NCBI RefSeq assembly: GCF_014649855.1
Contig: NZ_BMTV01000004.1
Coordinates: forward strand, 270,959 to 334,958
Direction: 5' to 3'
DNA length: 64,000 nucleotides
Source: Streptomyces roseolus
GTDB taxonomy: Bacteria > Actinomycetota > Actinomycetes > Streptomycetales > Streptomycetaceae
In this document: in pieces, positions 57,067 through 64,000 of the stretch
Layout: each line of letters opens with the position of its first letter
Numbering within the stretch: position 1 is the first letter of the stretch
The notes under the pieces: model-generated
Seen by the model: the letters and a program-made list of their open reading frames with translations, nothing else
The model's database searches: none
Told to the model about the DNA's origin: nothing
Position numbers and translations under genes: made by a program

Positions 57067-58233
57067 CTACGAGCCCCCTCCGAGGCCACTCAATACCGTG
57101 CGGGCCCGCTCCTCCGCCCCCTCCTCGGCCGGCAGGTCGGGCGCGATGCCGCGCCCGTCGACCTCGTGCCCGGCGGGGGTGCGGTAGTGACCGACGGTCA
57201 GCTCGGCGACGGAACCGTCCGGGAGGGCGCTCGGCATCTGCACCGAGCCCTTGCCGAAGGTCCGGGAGCCGACGGTGACCGCCCTCCCCCGGTCCCGGAG
57301 CGCGCCGGTGAGCAGCTCGGCCGCGCTCATGGTGCCGCCGTCGACCAGCGCGACCAGCGGCCGGCCCGTGTCGCCGCCCCGCTCCGCGTACACGGCCCGC
57401 TGCTCGCCCTCGACGTCGTACGTGGCGACCAGCCCGCCGTCGAGGAAGGCGGAGGCGGCGGAGGCGGCCTCGTCGACCAGGCCGCCGGGGTTGCCGCGCA
57501 GGTCGAGCAGGACGCCCGCGCCGGCCGGGGCGGTCCTGACGGCCTCCCGCACCCGGGCGCCGGCGCCCTTGCTGAAGGCGGCGACCCGGATGACGACGGT
57601 CCGGGCGTCGGGGCGGGTGACGGTGACGGGCTCGGTCGCGAGCCGTTCCCTGCGCAGGGTCTGGGTCCAGGTCATGCCGCCCCGCCGGATCCGGAGGGCC
57701 ACCGTGGAGCCGGGCACGCCGTCGCCGCGCAGCAGGGAGACGACCTCGGAGGCGGACCGGCCGTCGGTGGCGATCCCGCCGACCGCGAGCAGCCGGTCCC
57801 CGACGCGCACCCCGGCCCGCTCGGCGGGGCCGCCGGACCGCACCCGGGTGACCCGGATCCCGTCGTCCGCCGCGCCGGCGGAGAGGCCGACGCCGGTGTA
57901 GGCGCCGTCGAGGGACCGCTCGAACTCGGCGTACTCCCGCCGGTCGTAGACCGCGCCCCAGCGGTCGCCGCTGCGGCTGACGAACTCCTCGGCGGCCTGC
58001 TTGCCCGACTTGCCGTCGGCGACGGCCTCGGCGGCGAAGCGGTGCAGGGCCGCCCGGTCGAAGGCGGCCCGGTCCCCGGCGCCGGTACGGGGCTCCCGCC
58101 CGGCGTCCTCCTCCCGGGGCAGTGCCCCGGTCGCGGCGCCGGTGGCGAGGACCCCGGCGAAGACGAGCGTGAGAACGGCCCCGCGGACGACACCGCGGGG
58201 CCGGAGACAGAGGGGTGCGCGGCCGGCCGGCAT
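57067..58233 (-). CDS. S41 family C-terminal processing peptidase with PDZ domain
   Basis: A 388-residue protease of the CtpA/tail-specific family. The N-terminus has one hydrophobic signal/anchor segment (AVLTLVFAGVLATGAATG). A PDZ domain (about 105-195: GVGLSAGAADDGIRVTRVRS, GDRLLAVGG) precedes the catalytic domain with GVLLDLRGNPGG, Ser303 in GTMSAAEL and Lys328 in TFGKGSV, the Ser-Lys dyad. It processes or degrades proteins in the cell envelope. ATG 58233 is chosen; a GTG three codons upstream is an alternative. It is between ftsX and smpB on the same strand. Confidence 0.92.
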   Translation of the reverse strand: MPAGRAPLCLRPRGVVRGAVLTLVFAGVLATGAATGALPREEDAGREPRTGAGDRAAFDRAALHRFAAEAVADGKSGKQAAEEFVSRSGDRWGAVYDRREYAEFERSLDGAYTGVGLSAGAADDGIRVTRVRSGGPAERAGVRVGDRLLAVGGIATDGRSASEVVSLLRGDGVPGSTVALRIRRGGMTWTQTLRRERLATEPVTVTRPDARTVVIRVAAFSKGAGARVREAVRTAPAGAGVLLDLRGNPGGLVDEAASAASAFLDGGLVATYDVEGEQRAVYAERGGDTGRPLVALVDGGTMSAAELLTGALRDRGRAVTVGSRTFGKGSVQMPSALPDGSVAELTVGHYRTPAGHEVDGRGIAPDLPAEEGAEERARTVLSGLGGGS

Positions 58234-58311
58234 GGCGCCCACTCTAGGACAGGGCGGTGGCGCCGCAGGGGCTTTGGCCCGAGGACGCCATCCGCCGTCA
58301 GGGGTCTCTTC

Positions 58312-59229
58312 TCACACCTTCAGGTACTTGCGCAGCGCGATGAACGCCGCCACGGACGGCATCAGCAGTCCGATGACGATCACCAGCGGCAGCTGGGCGA
58401 GGACCACGTCCCAGCCGATGAAGTTCACCAGCGGCATCTGCTCGGCGAGGTTCAGACCGTGGTCGACGAGGAGGTACCGGCCGGCCACGAGCAGCACACA
58501 GGCGAAGGCGCCGCCGATGAGGCCCGAGAAGGCGGCCTCCATGATGAACGGCATCTGGATGTAGAAGCTGGAGGCGCCGACGAGCCGCATGATGCCGGTC
58601 TCGCGGCGGCGGCTGAAGGCCGAGACGCGGACCGTGTTGATGATCAGCATCAGCGCGATCACCAGCATCAGGAGCATGAGCGCGACCGCCGCGTAGTTGA
58701 CGCTGCGCATCATGTTGAAGAGCGTCTCCAGGATGTTCCGCTGGTCCTGGACCGACTCGATGCCGTCGCGCCCCTCGAAGGCGGTGGCGACCACCTTGTA
58801 CTTCTCCGGGTCCTTCAGCTTCACCCGGAACGACTCCGGCATCTGGTCCGGGGTGATGACGGAGGCGATGGCGGTGTCGCCGTACTGCTCCTGGTAGCGG
58901 CCGAAGGCCTCCTCGGCCGACTCGTAGTAGACGTTCTCGACGATGCTCAACTTCTTCAGATCGGCCTCGATCTGCTTCTTCTGCTCCGCCGTGACCGCGC
59001 CCTTGGCGCACTTGTCCCCGTTGGTCGCGTCGGCCTTGGTGCAGAGGTAGATCGAGACGTTGACCTTGTCGTACCAGTAGTCCTTCATCGTGTTGACCTG
59101 CTCGCGCATGAGCAGGGCACCGCCGAAGAGGGCCAGCGACAGGGCCACGGAGACGATGACCGCGAAGGTCATCGTCAGGTTGCGCCGGAGGCCGACGCCG
59201 ATCTCGGAGAGCACGAACTGAGCGCGCAT
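58312..59229 (-). CDS. ftsX: FtsX, cell-division ABC-like permease
   Basis: A 305-residue membrane protein with four predicted helices: one near residues 20-40 (FAVIVSVALSLALFGGALLM) and three in the C-terminal half. The extracellular loop between TM1 and TM2 is about 130 residues, with a Cys pair (LCTKAD, KCAKGA) that may form a disulfide. With FtsE it controls peptidoglycan hydrolases at division. ATG 59229; the gene follows ftsE after 21 bp. Confidence 0.96.
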   Translation of the reverse strand: MRAQFVLSEIGVGLRRNLTMTFAVIVSVALSLALFGGALLMREQVNTMKDYWYDKVNVSIYLCTKADATNGDKCAKGAVTAEQKKQIEADLKKLSIVENVYYESAEEAFGRYQEQYGDTAIASVITPDQMPESFRVKLKDPEKYKVVATAFEGRDGIESVQDQRNILETLFNMMRSVNYAAVALMLLMLVIALMLIINTVRVSAFSRRRETGIMRLVGASSFYIQMPFIMEAAFSGLIGGAFACVLLVAGRYLLVDHGLNLAEQMPLVNFIGWDVVLAQLPLVIVIGLLMPSVAAFIALRKYLKV

Positions 59230-59250
59230 GGTGTTCTGGTTCCCCCGCCG

Positions 59251-59940
59251 TCAGTGCTGGTAGCCGTAGACGCCGCGCGCCTGGTCGCGGACGAGACGGC
59301 CCTTCTCCAGCTCGATGACGCGCTTGCGCATCTGGTCGACGATGTTCTGGTCGTGGGTCGCCATGACGACGGTGGTCCCTGTCCTGTTGATGCGGTCGAG
59401 CAGCTTCATGATGCCGACGGAGGTCTGCGGGTCGAGGTTGCCGGTCGGCTCGTCGGCGATCAGCAGCATCGGGCGGTTGACGAACGCGCGGGCGATCGCG
59501 ACGCGCTGCTGCTCACCACCGGACAGCTCGCCCGGCATGCGGTCCTCCTTGCCGCCGAGGCCGACCAGGTCGAGCACCTGGGGCACGGCCTTGCGGATCT
59601 CGCCGCGCGGCTTGCCGATGACCTCCTGGGCGAAGGCCACGTTCTGCGCGACCGTCTTGTTCGGCAGCAGGCGGAAGTCCTGGAAGACGGTGCCGAGCTG
59701 GCGCCGCATGTGCGGCACCTTCCAGTTGGAGAGCCGGGCGAGGTCCTTGCCGAGGACGTGCACCTGCCCAGTACTGGCGCGCTCCTCCCGCAGGATCAGC
59801 CGGAGGAAGGTCGACTTTCCGGAGCCGGAGGAACCGACGAGGAAGACGAACTCCCCCTTCTCGATCTCCAGGGAGACTTCCCGGAGCGCGGGGCGGTTCT
59901 GCTTCGGATAGGACTTGGACACGTTGTCGAATCGGATCAC
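59251..59940 (-). CDS. ftsE: FtsE, ATP-binding partner of FtsX
   Basis: A 229-residue ABC ATPase. Walker [10 protein letters not shown] (about 36-44), signature [14 protein letters not shown] and Walker [14 protein letters not shown] are all intact. It powers FtsX during septal peptidoglycan remodelling. It starts at GTG 59940 with a weak box and is the first gene of ftsE-ftsX. The 236-bp gap to the divergent zinc-ribbon gene carries the promoters. Confidence 0.96.
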   Translation of the reverse strand: MIRFDNVSKSYPKQNRPALREVSLEIEKGEFVFLVGSSGSGKSTFLRLILREERASTGQVHVLGKDLARLSNWKVPHMRRQLGTVFQDFRLLPNKTVAQNVAFAQEVIGKPRGEIRKAVPQVLDLVGLGGKEDRMPGELSGGEQQRVAIARAFVNRPMLLIADEPTGNLDPQTSVGIMKLLDRINRTGTTVVMATHDQNIVDQMRKRVIELEKGRLVRDQARGVYGYQH

Positions 59941-60176
59941 GGATGCACCACGGTCGGCCGGGAGTAGGTGTGCGTGACCTTACGCGAACCGGGAAGCCCC
60001 GCGCAGTCGCGGTCCTGGCTTGTGTGCTTTATCCTTTTTCGCCCTCGGAGGCGGCGTGGGCCGTTTGCCGCCGGGGCGCGCCGGAACCTCGCGGAGCTGG
60101 CAGAGTGGTAGGGGGAACGTCCGGATGGTGTCGGCCGTTGTCCTGGTGTGAGCCCCGTGCGGGAGGAGGAGAGCGT

Positions 60177-60359
60177 ATGGCCTACGACCGACTGGTGTGC
60201 GCAAACTGCGCGGCCCCGGTCGCCGAGGGACGCTGCCCCGTCTGCCGGGCCAGTCGTGAGCGCCTGACACCACAGGGCCTGTCCCCCGCGATGGTGCTGA
60301 CGCTGGTGATCGCCCTGCTGGGCACGCTGGCGCTGCTGGCGGCGGTCCGCACGGTCTGA
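60177..60359 (+). CDS. Small zinc-ribbon membrane protein
   Basis: A 60-residue protein. It has two CxxC pairs (CANC and CPVC) forming a probable zinc ribbon in the first 25 residues, then a linker and one C-terminal membrane helix (AMVLTLVIALLGTLALLAAV). The ATG is preceded by GGAGGAGGAGA, a strong box. It is divergent from ftsE. Function unknown, but it is conserved beside ftsE in streptomycetes, from memory. Confidence 0.8.
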   Translation: MAYDRLVCANCAAPVAEGRCPVCRASRERLTPQGLSPAMVLTLVIALLGTLALLAAVRTV

Positions 60360-60387
60360 GCGGTACACGAGCCGGAAAGCGGAACGG

Positions 60388-60422
60388 CGAAGGGCCGGGG
60401 AGGAAGCCTCCCCGGCCCTTCG
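60388..60422. terminator. Terminator between the zinc-ribbon gene and the LAETG protein gene
   Basis: Perfect 16-bp stem (CGAAGGGCCGGGGAGG at 60388-60403, complement at 60407-60422) and a 3-nt loop. It serves both convergent genes. Confidence 0.87.
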
Positions 60423-60445
60423 TCGTACTGGCGTCGTTACGCGGC

Positions 60446-61597
60446 TCAGGCGGCCGCGCCGCGACCGCCGGCCACCAGGCGCGGCAGGAAGCGGAAGCCG
60501 ATGCCACCGGCGATCATGGTGGCGGCACCGATGATCAGGAAGGACGTCTCGGCCGCACCGGTCTCGGCGAGCTCCTCCTTGGCCTCGCCCTGCTGGACCG
60601 GCTGGGAGCCGGCCTGCTGGGTGTCGGTGTTGTTGTTCGAGCCGGTCGAGCCGTTGGAGCCGGTCGTGCCGGTCTCGACGCACTCGACGCCGTCGATGTC
60701 GACGGTGCAGTTGCCGGTGTCACCGCCGGTGGAGGAACCGCCGGTGGTGGAGGCACCGCCGTCGGTGGAGGAACCGCCGGTCGTGGTGGCGGCGCCGGAG
60801 TCGTTGCCCCCGTTGCCGTTCCCGTTCGAGCCGTTGCCGTTCCCGTTGGAACCGTTGCCGTTCGATCCGTTGCCGCCGTTGCCGTTGCCACCGTTGCCGG
60901 CGTCGGCACCGCCGTCAGCGGCGCCACCGTCGGCCGCGCCGCCATCGGCGCCGCCGTCGGCCGCGCCACCGTCGGCCGCGCCACCGTCAGCGCCACCATC
61001 GGCCGCACCGCCATCAGCGCCACCGTCGGCCGCGCCACCGTCAGCGCCACCATCGGCCGCACCGCCATCAGCGCCACCATCGGCCGCGCCACCGTCAGCG
61101 CCACCATCGGCCGCGCCACCGTCAGCGCCACCATCGGCCGCACCGCCATCAGCGCCACCATCGGCCGCACCGCCATCAGCGCCACCATCGGCCGCGCCGC
61201 CATCAGCGCCACCGTCAGCCGCGCCACCGTCAGCGCCACCGTCGGCCGCACCACCGTCAGCGCCACCATCGGCACCGCCATCGGCGCCACCGTCGGCCGC
61301 ACCACCGTCAGCGCCACCGTCGGCACCGCCGTCAGCCGCGCCGCCATCAGCGCCACCGTCGGCCGCACCACCGTCAGCGCCACCATCGGCACCGCCATCG
61401 GCGCCGCCGTCCTGGCCCTCGATGTTGCCCGCAATGTCGTTGCCGTCGCCGTTGAGCGCGCCGACGGTCACTTCCAGCGTCGCGGCGTCCTCGCTGTTGA
61501 CGGCCTGCGCGGCGCCCGCCGCGGTCAGGGACGCACCGGCGATGATCACGGCACCGGCCGCGACTCGCGCCAGGCGGACTCGCGTCTTGTTGGTCAT
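60446..61597 (-). CDS. Repeat-rich, cell-wall-anchored protein with LAETG sorting signal
   Basis: A 383-residue surface protein. A signal peptide ([21 protein letters not shown], cut near AQA) is followed by a short unique segment, then about 160 residues of alternating GGAD/GGAAD units, best described as a 9-residue period DGGADGGAA. Next comes an Asn/Gly/Ser-rich region ([13 protein letters not shown]) with one Cys pair ([11 protein letters not shown]). The C-terminus is LAETG, a hydrophobic helix and a basic tail, the class-E sortase signal of streptomycetes. A small hairpin sits over the region just before the ATG. Confidence 0.9.
   Translation of the reverse strand: MTNKTRVRLARVAAGAVIIAGASLTAAGAAQAVNSEDAATLEVTVGALNGDGNDIAGNIEGQDGGADGGADGGADGGAADGGADGGAADGGADGGADGGAADGGADGGADGGADGGAADGGADGGAADGGADGGAADGGADGGAADGGADGGAADGGADGGAADGGADGGAADGGADGGAADGGADGGAADGGADGGAADGGADGGAADGGAADGGADGGAADGGAADGGADAGNGGNGNGGNGSNGNGSNGNGNGSNGNGNGGNDSGAATTTGGSSTDGGASTTGGSSTGGDTGNCTVDIDGVECVETGTTGSNGSTGSNNNTDTQQAGSQPVQQGEAKEELAETGAAETSFLIIGAATMIAGGIGFRFLPRLVAGGRGAAA
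60905..61405. repeat. 27-bp coding tandem repeat region in the LAETG protein
   Basis: About 500 bp of near-identical units of nine codons with alternating GCC/GCG and ACC/ATC third-base changes. The many direct repeats make this the most recombination-prone DNA in the window. Copy number here may vary between strains, and assembly of this segment deserves caution. Confidence 0.85.
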
Positions 61598-61910
61598 CTG
61601 GTTGCTACCCCCAGTAGCTTCATCTCGTCATGGGGCAGCGCCAGGGGCCCCGGGCACGGGAAGCGACATGGTTACTGGACCTGCCCCCGTTCACACGCGC
61701 CCCAGATATGCGCATGCCATCCAGCCACCCTTCCGAGTTTCCGAAGCAGCGTCAAGGCCGTTGCGCGTGCGATGCCCGAAAGATCACCAGTTGGACGGCA
61801 TGTGACGATGCAACTGTGACGTAAACCCGGAACTACCGGCTCTGCGGCGCCAGTTCCCTTGTCGACAAAGCGCTCCGCACGCCCTCGAACCGCTTGCAGC
61901 GGCGAACGCG
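61598..61910. other. Intergenic region upstream of the LAETG gene
   Basis: 313 bp with no gene. Immediately before the ATG is a 5-bp hairpin, GCTAC (61604-61608) and GTAGC (61614-61618), covering the GGGGG that would act as ribosome binding site. Otherwise I see nothing specific. Confidence 0.4.
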
Positions 61911-61942
61911 CCGGGCCCCGCACCGAGAGGTGCGGGGCCCGG
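61911..61942 (-). terminator. Terminator of prfB
   Basis: Perfect 14-bp stem (CCGGGCCCCGCACC at 61911-61924, complement at 61929-61942) with a GAGA tetraloop, 20 bp past the prfB stop. Confidence 0.87.
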
Positions 61943-61962
61943 AAACGAACGCTGCGGGGCGG

Positions 61963-63072
61963 TTACTTCGCCTGCTCCTGCTGCTTGCGCCAGCGGATGC
62001 CGGCCTCCAGGAAGCCGTCGATCTCACCGTCCAGGACCGACTGCGGGTTGCCGACCTCGAACTCCGTACGGAGGTCCTTGACCATCTGGTACGGGTGGAG
62101 GACGTACGACCGCATCTGGTTGCCCCAGGAGCTGCCGCTGTCCTTGAGGGCGTCCATCTTGGCCCGCTCCTCCTGGCGCTGGCGCTCCAGGAGCTTGGCC
62201 TGGAGGACGTTCATGGCGCTCGCCTTGTTCTGGATCTGCGAGCGCTCGTTCTGGCAGGAGACCACGATGCCGGTCGGGAGGTGCGTGATGCGCACGGCGG
62301 AGTCGGTGGTGTTGACGCCCTGGCCGCCGGGGCCGGAGGCGCGGTACACGTCGACGCGGAGGTCCGACTCCTCGATCTCGACGTGGTCCGAGGACTCGAC
62401 GACGGGGAGGATCTCGACGCCCGCGAAGGAGGTCTGGCGGCGGCCCTGGTTGTCGAAGGGCGAGATGCGCACCAGGCGGTGCGTGCCCTGCTCGACGGAG
62501 AGGGTGCCGTAGGCGTACGGCGCCTTGACGACGAAGGTGGTCGACTTGATGCCGGCCTCTTCCGCGTACGAGGTCTCGTAGATCTCGGTCGAGTAGCCGT
62601 GGCGCTCGGCCCAGCGCAGGTACATGCGCTGGAGGCGCTCGGCGAAGTCGGAGGCGTCGACGCCGCCGGCCTCGGCGCGGATGTTGACCAGTGCCTCGCG
62701 CTCGTCGTACTCGCCGGAGAGGAGGGTGCGGACCTCCATCTCGTCGAGCGCCTTGCGCACGGCGGTCAGCTCGGTCTCGGCCTCGGCGCGGGTGTCCGCG
62801 TCGTCCATCTCCTCGGCGAGGTCGAAGAGGACGCCCAGGTCGTCGATGCGGCCGCGCAGCGCCTCGGCCTTGCGGACCTCGGCCTGGAGGTGGGAAAGCT
62901 TGCTCGTGATCTTCTGCGCCGCCTCCGGGTCGTCCCACAGGGACGGGGCCGCGGCCTGCTCTTCGAGCACGGCGATGTCTGCCCTCATCTTGTCGAGGTC
63001 CAGGACGGCCTCGATCGACCCCATGGTCGAGGAGAGGGACTTCAGCTCTTCGGATACATCGACGACTGCCAC
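61963..63072 (-). CDS. prfB: Peptide chain release factor 2
   Basis: A 369-residue release factor for UGA/UAA stop codons. The peptidyl-hydrolysis motif GGQ is in SGPGGQGVN and the codon-recognition SPF is in [13 protein letters not shown]. The gene starts at GTG 63072 and is open throughout. The in-frame UGA of the E. coli programmed frameshift is absent near codon 25, so RF2 autoregulation of that kind does not operate here. It is downstream of the Ser/Thr kinase gene on the same strand. Confidence 0.97.
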   Translation of the reverse strand: MAVVDVSEELKSLSSTMGSIEAVLDLDKMRADIAVLEEQAAAPSLWDDPEAAQKITSKLSHLQAEVRKAEALRGRIDDLGVLFDLAEEMDDADTRAEAETELTAVRKALDEMEVRTLLSGEYDEREALVNIRAEAGGVDASDFAERLQRMYLRWAERHGYSTEIYETSYAEEAGIKSTTFVVKAPYAYGTLSVEQGTHRLVRISPFDNQGRRQTSFAGVEILPVVESSDHVEIEESDLRVDVYRASGPGGQGVNTTDSAVRITHLPTGIVVSCQNERSQIQNKASAMNVLQAKLLERQRQEERAKMDALKDSGSSWGNQMRSYVLHPYQMVKDLRTEFEVGNPQSVLDGEIDGFLEAGIRWRKQQEQAK

Positions 63073-63155
63073 GCGTCCAGCGTAACGGCTCCGGGCCCCG
63101 AGCCGAACCTGCGGCCGCCCGGCCTGTGGACAACCGATCCGAAAGGTGCCCCGGC

Positions 63156-64000
63156 CTAGGGCGCGGGCTGGGAGGTCGGGCGGGAGTCCTGCGGCGGGGT
63201 GCCGTCGCCGCCGGCGAGCGCCAGGTAGCCGCCTACGCCGAGCGCGGCCGCCGCGACGGCGGCCGCGATGCCGAGGGTGATCCGGCGCTTGCGGACGGCC
63301 CCGGCCTTGTTGCGGGCCGAGCCGGGCCTGCGGGCGCCGGCCGGGCGGGGGGCGCGGGCGGTGCCGTGCGGGCCGCCGGACAGCTCGTCGGGGCCCGGCA
63401 CCCGCATGGAGGTGTGGGTGTCGCGGTGGGAGTCGGCGGAGGCGCCGGGCACCAGCGGGACGGCGGCGCGGCGGCGGCCGGTGTCGGCGGGCGCGCCGGC
63501 GGAGGTGGCGTGGGCGGGGTCCTCGTACGGCTCCTGGGGCGCGGGTTCGGCACCGGGCTCGTCCACGTCCAGCGGCGGGATGCCCTTGAGGAGCGGGAGG
63601 ACGTCGGCGAGGCGGGCGGCCAGCTCGGAGGCGCGCAGCCGGGAGGCGGGGGCCTTGGCGAGGCACTGCACGAGCAGCTGCCACAGCTCCTCGGGGATGC
63701 CGGGGAGCGGGACGACGGTCTCGGTGACGTGCCGGCGCAGGACGGCGCCGGGGTGGCCGCCGCCGAAGGGGGTGAAGCCGGCGAGGAGCTCGTACAGGAC
63801 GGTGGCGAGGGCGTAGATGTCGACGGCGGCGCGGGGCGGCAGGCCCTCGACGATCTCGGGGGCGAGGTAGTCGGGGGTGCCGATGATCCGGGTGGCCTTG
63901 GTGCGGCCGGGGGTGTCGATGAGTTTGGCGACGCCGAAGTCGGTGAGGAGGGCGGGGTGGGCGCCGCCGGGGCCGAGCGCGCCCTCCATGTCGAGGAGGA
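63156..64000 (-). CDS. Serine/threonine protein kinase, N-terminus off the right edge
   Basis: At least 281 residues of a Hanks-type kinase. Visible parts are the metal-binding DFG ([10 protein letters not shown]), activation loop ending APE (YLAPEIVEG), [15 protein letters not shown] and the C-lobe. A Pro/Ala/Arg juxtamembrane linker of about 70 residues follows, then one membrane helix ([21 protein letters not shown]) and a short outer tail. There are no PASTA repeats. It resembles the PkaA/PkaB kinases of streptomycetes, which sit beside prfB; the symbol is left open because the catalytic start is missing. Confidence 0.9.
   Translation of the reverse strand, partial: LLDMEGALGPGGAHPALLTDFGVAKLIDTPGRTKATRIIGTPDYLAPEIVEGLPPRAAVDIYALATVLYELLAGFTPFGGGHPGAVLRRHVTETVVPLPGIPEELWQLLVQCLAKAPASRLRASELAARLADVLPLLKGIPPLDVDEPGAEPAPQEPYEDPAHATSAGAPADTGRRRAAVPLVPGASADSHRDTHTSMRVPGPDELSGGPHGTARAPRPAGARRPGSARNKAGAVRKRRITLGIAAAVAAAALGVGGYLALAGGDGTPPQDSRPTSQPAP

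Noticed and set aside
60905..61405. CRISPR or transposon-end interpretation of the 27-bp repeats
   Set aside because: The repeats lie inside an open, translated frame with signal peptide and sorting signal and follow codon periodicity.
62980..63072. Programmed +1 frameshift in prfB
   Set aside because: The gene is open from the GTG through codon 26 and beyond; the in-frame UGA is absent.

Overview
The window is typical high-GC actinobacterial chromosome. Codon third positions are almost all G or C, GTG and TTG starts are common, and genes overlap by ATGA or GTGA. Several genes point to Streptomyces: an SsgA-like sporulation protein, an LAETG sorting signal of the sortase-E type, a CysO/Mec cysteine pathway, NnaR/NarK, and a DasR-type operator. 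From memory, gene order matches the core chromosome of Streptomyces coelicolor around SCO2910-SCO2974 (cysM, clpS, pncB, ssgG, hppD, murA, hup, malic enzyme, nnaR, narK, smpB, ftsX, ftsE, prfB, pka). That synteny was not checked by alignment. No rRNA, CRISPR array, insertion sequence or complete prophage was seen.

Layout. 1-1691: cysteine biosynthesis from a protein-bound thiocarboxylate (cysM, cysO, a Cys-containing leader peptide, and the JAMM protease mec). 1768-3204: amino-acid permease behind a nested palindrome. 3518-6665: clpS-DUF2017, divergent from the NAD-salvage pair pncB and pncA. 6730-12384: a small hypothetical, a secreted M6 metalloprotease, a small membrane protein and two RDD membrane proteins. 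12667-18009: ssgG, an FAD-linked oxidase, a TPR protein, hppD and its divergent Lrp/AsnC regulator. 18068-23917: an ArsR-type regulator with an MFS exporter, a Lon-like protease, a Tat-exported hydrolase, a second winged-helix regulator and an IclR regulator. 24336-28359: an SF2 helicase, a Doc-type toxin-antitoxin pair with its own 20-bp palindrome, and an MFS transporter.

28431-33025 is the most accessory-looking stretch. It has a three-gene operon that looks type VII secretion-associated (small helical protein, 782-residue protein with a hydrophobic C-terminal region, lipoprotein), tRNA-Cys followed by an octanucleotide tandem repeat, a small holin-like membrane protein and a frameshifted beta-propeller relic. 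33039-37683 is a three-subunit molybdenum hydroxylase operon with an atypical active site and an unusually long disordered extension on the iron-sulfur subunit. 37979-42729 is a sugar ABC importer with an intracellular GH20 hexosaminidase behind a good DasR-box match.

From 42978 to the end the genes are mostly housekeeping: DUF3039, AlgH, murA, hup, NAD-malic enzyme, a candidate structured RNA, a HelD-type helicase, a GNAT acetyltransferase, nnaR and narK for nitrate assimilation, a LysR/MFS divergent pair, tmRNA with smpB, an S41 protease, ftsX and ftsE, a zinc-ribbon membrane protein, a repeat-rich LAETG cell-wall protein, prfB and a partial Ser/Thr kinase. Most transcription units end in very strong GC-rich hairpins, which I list individually.
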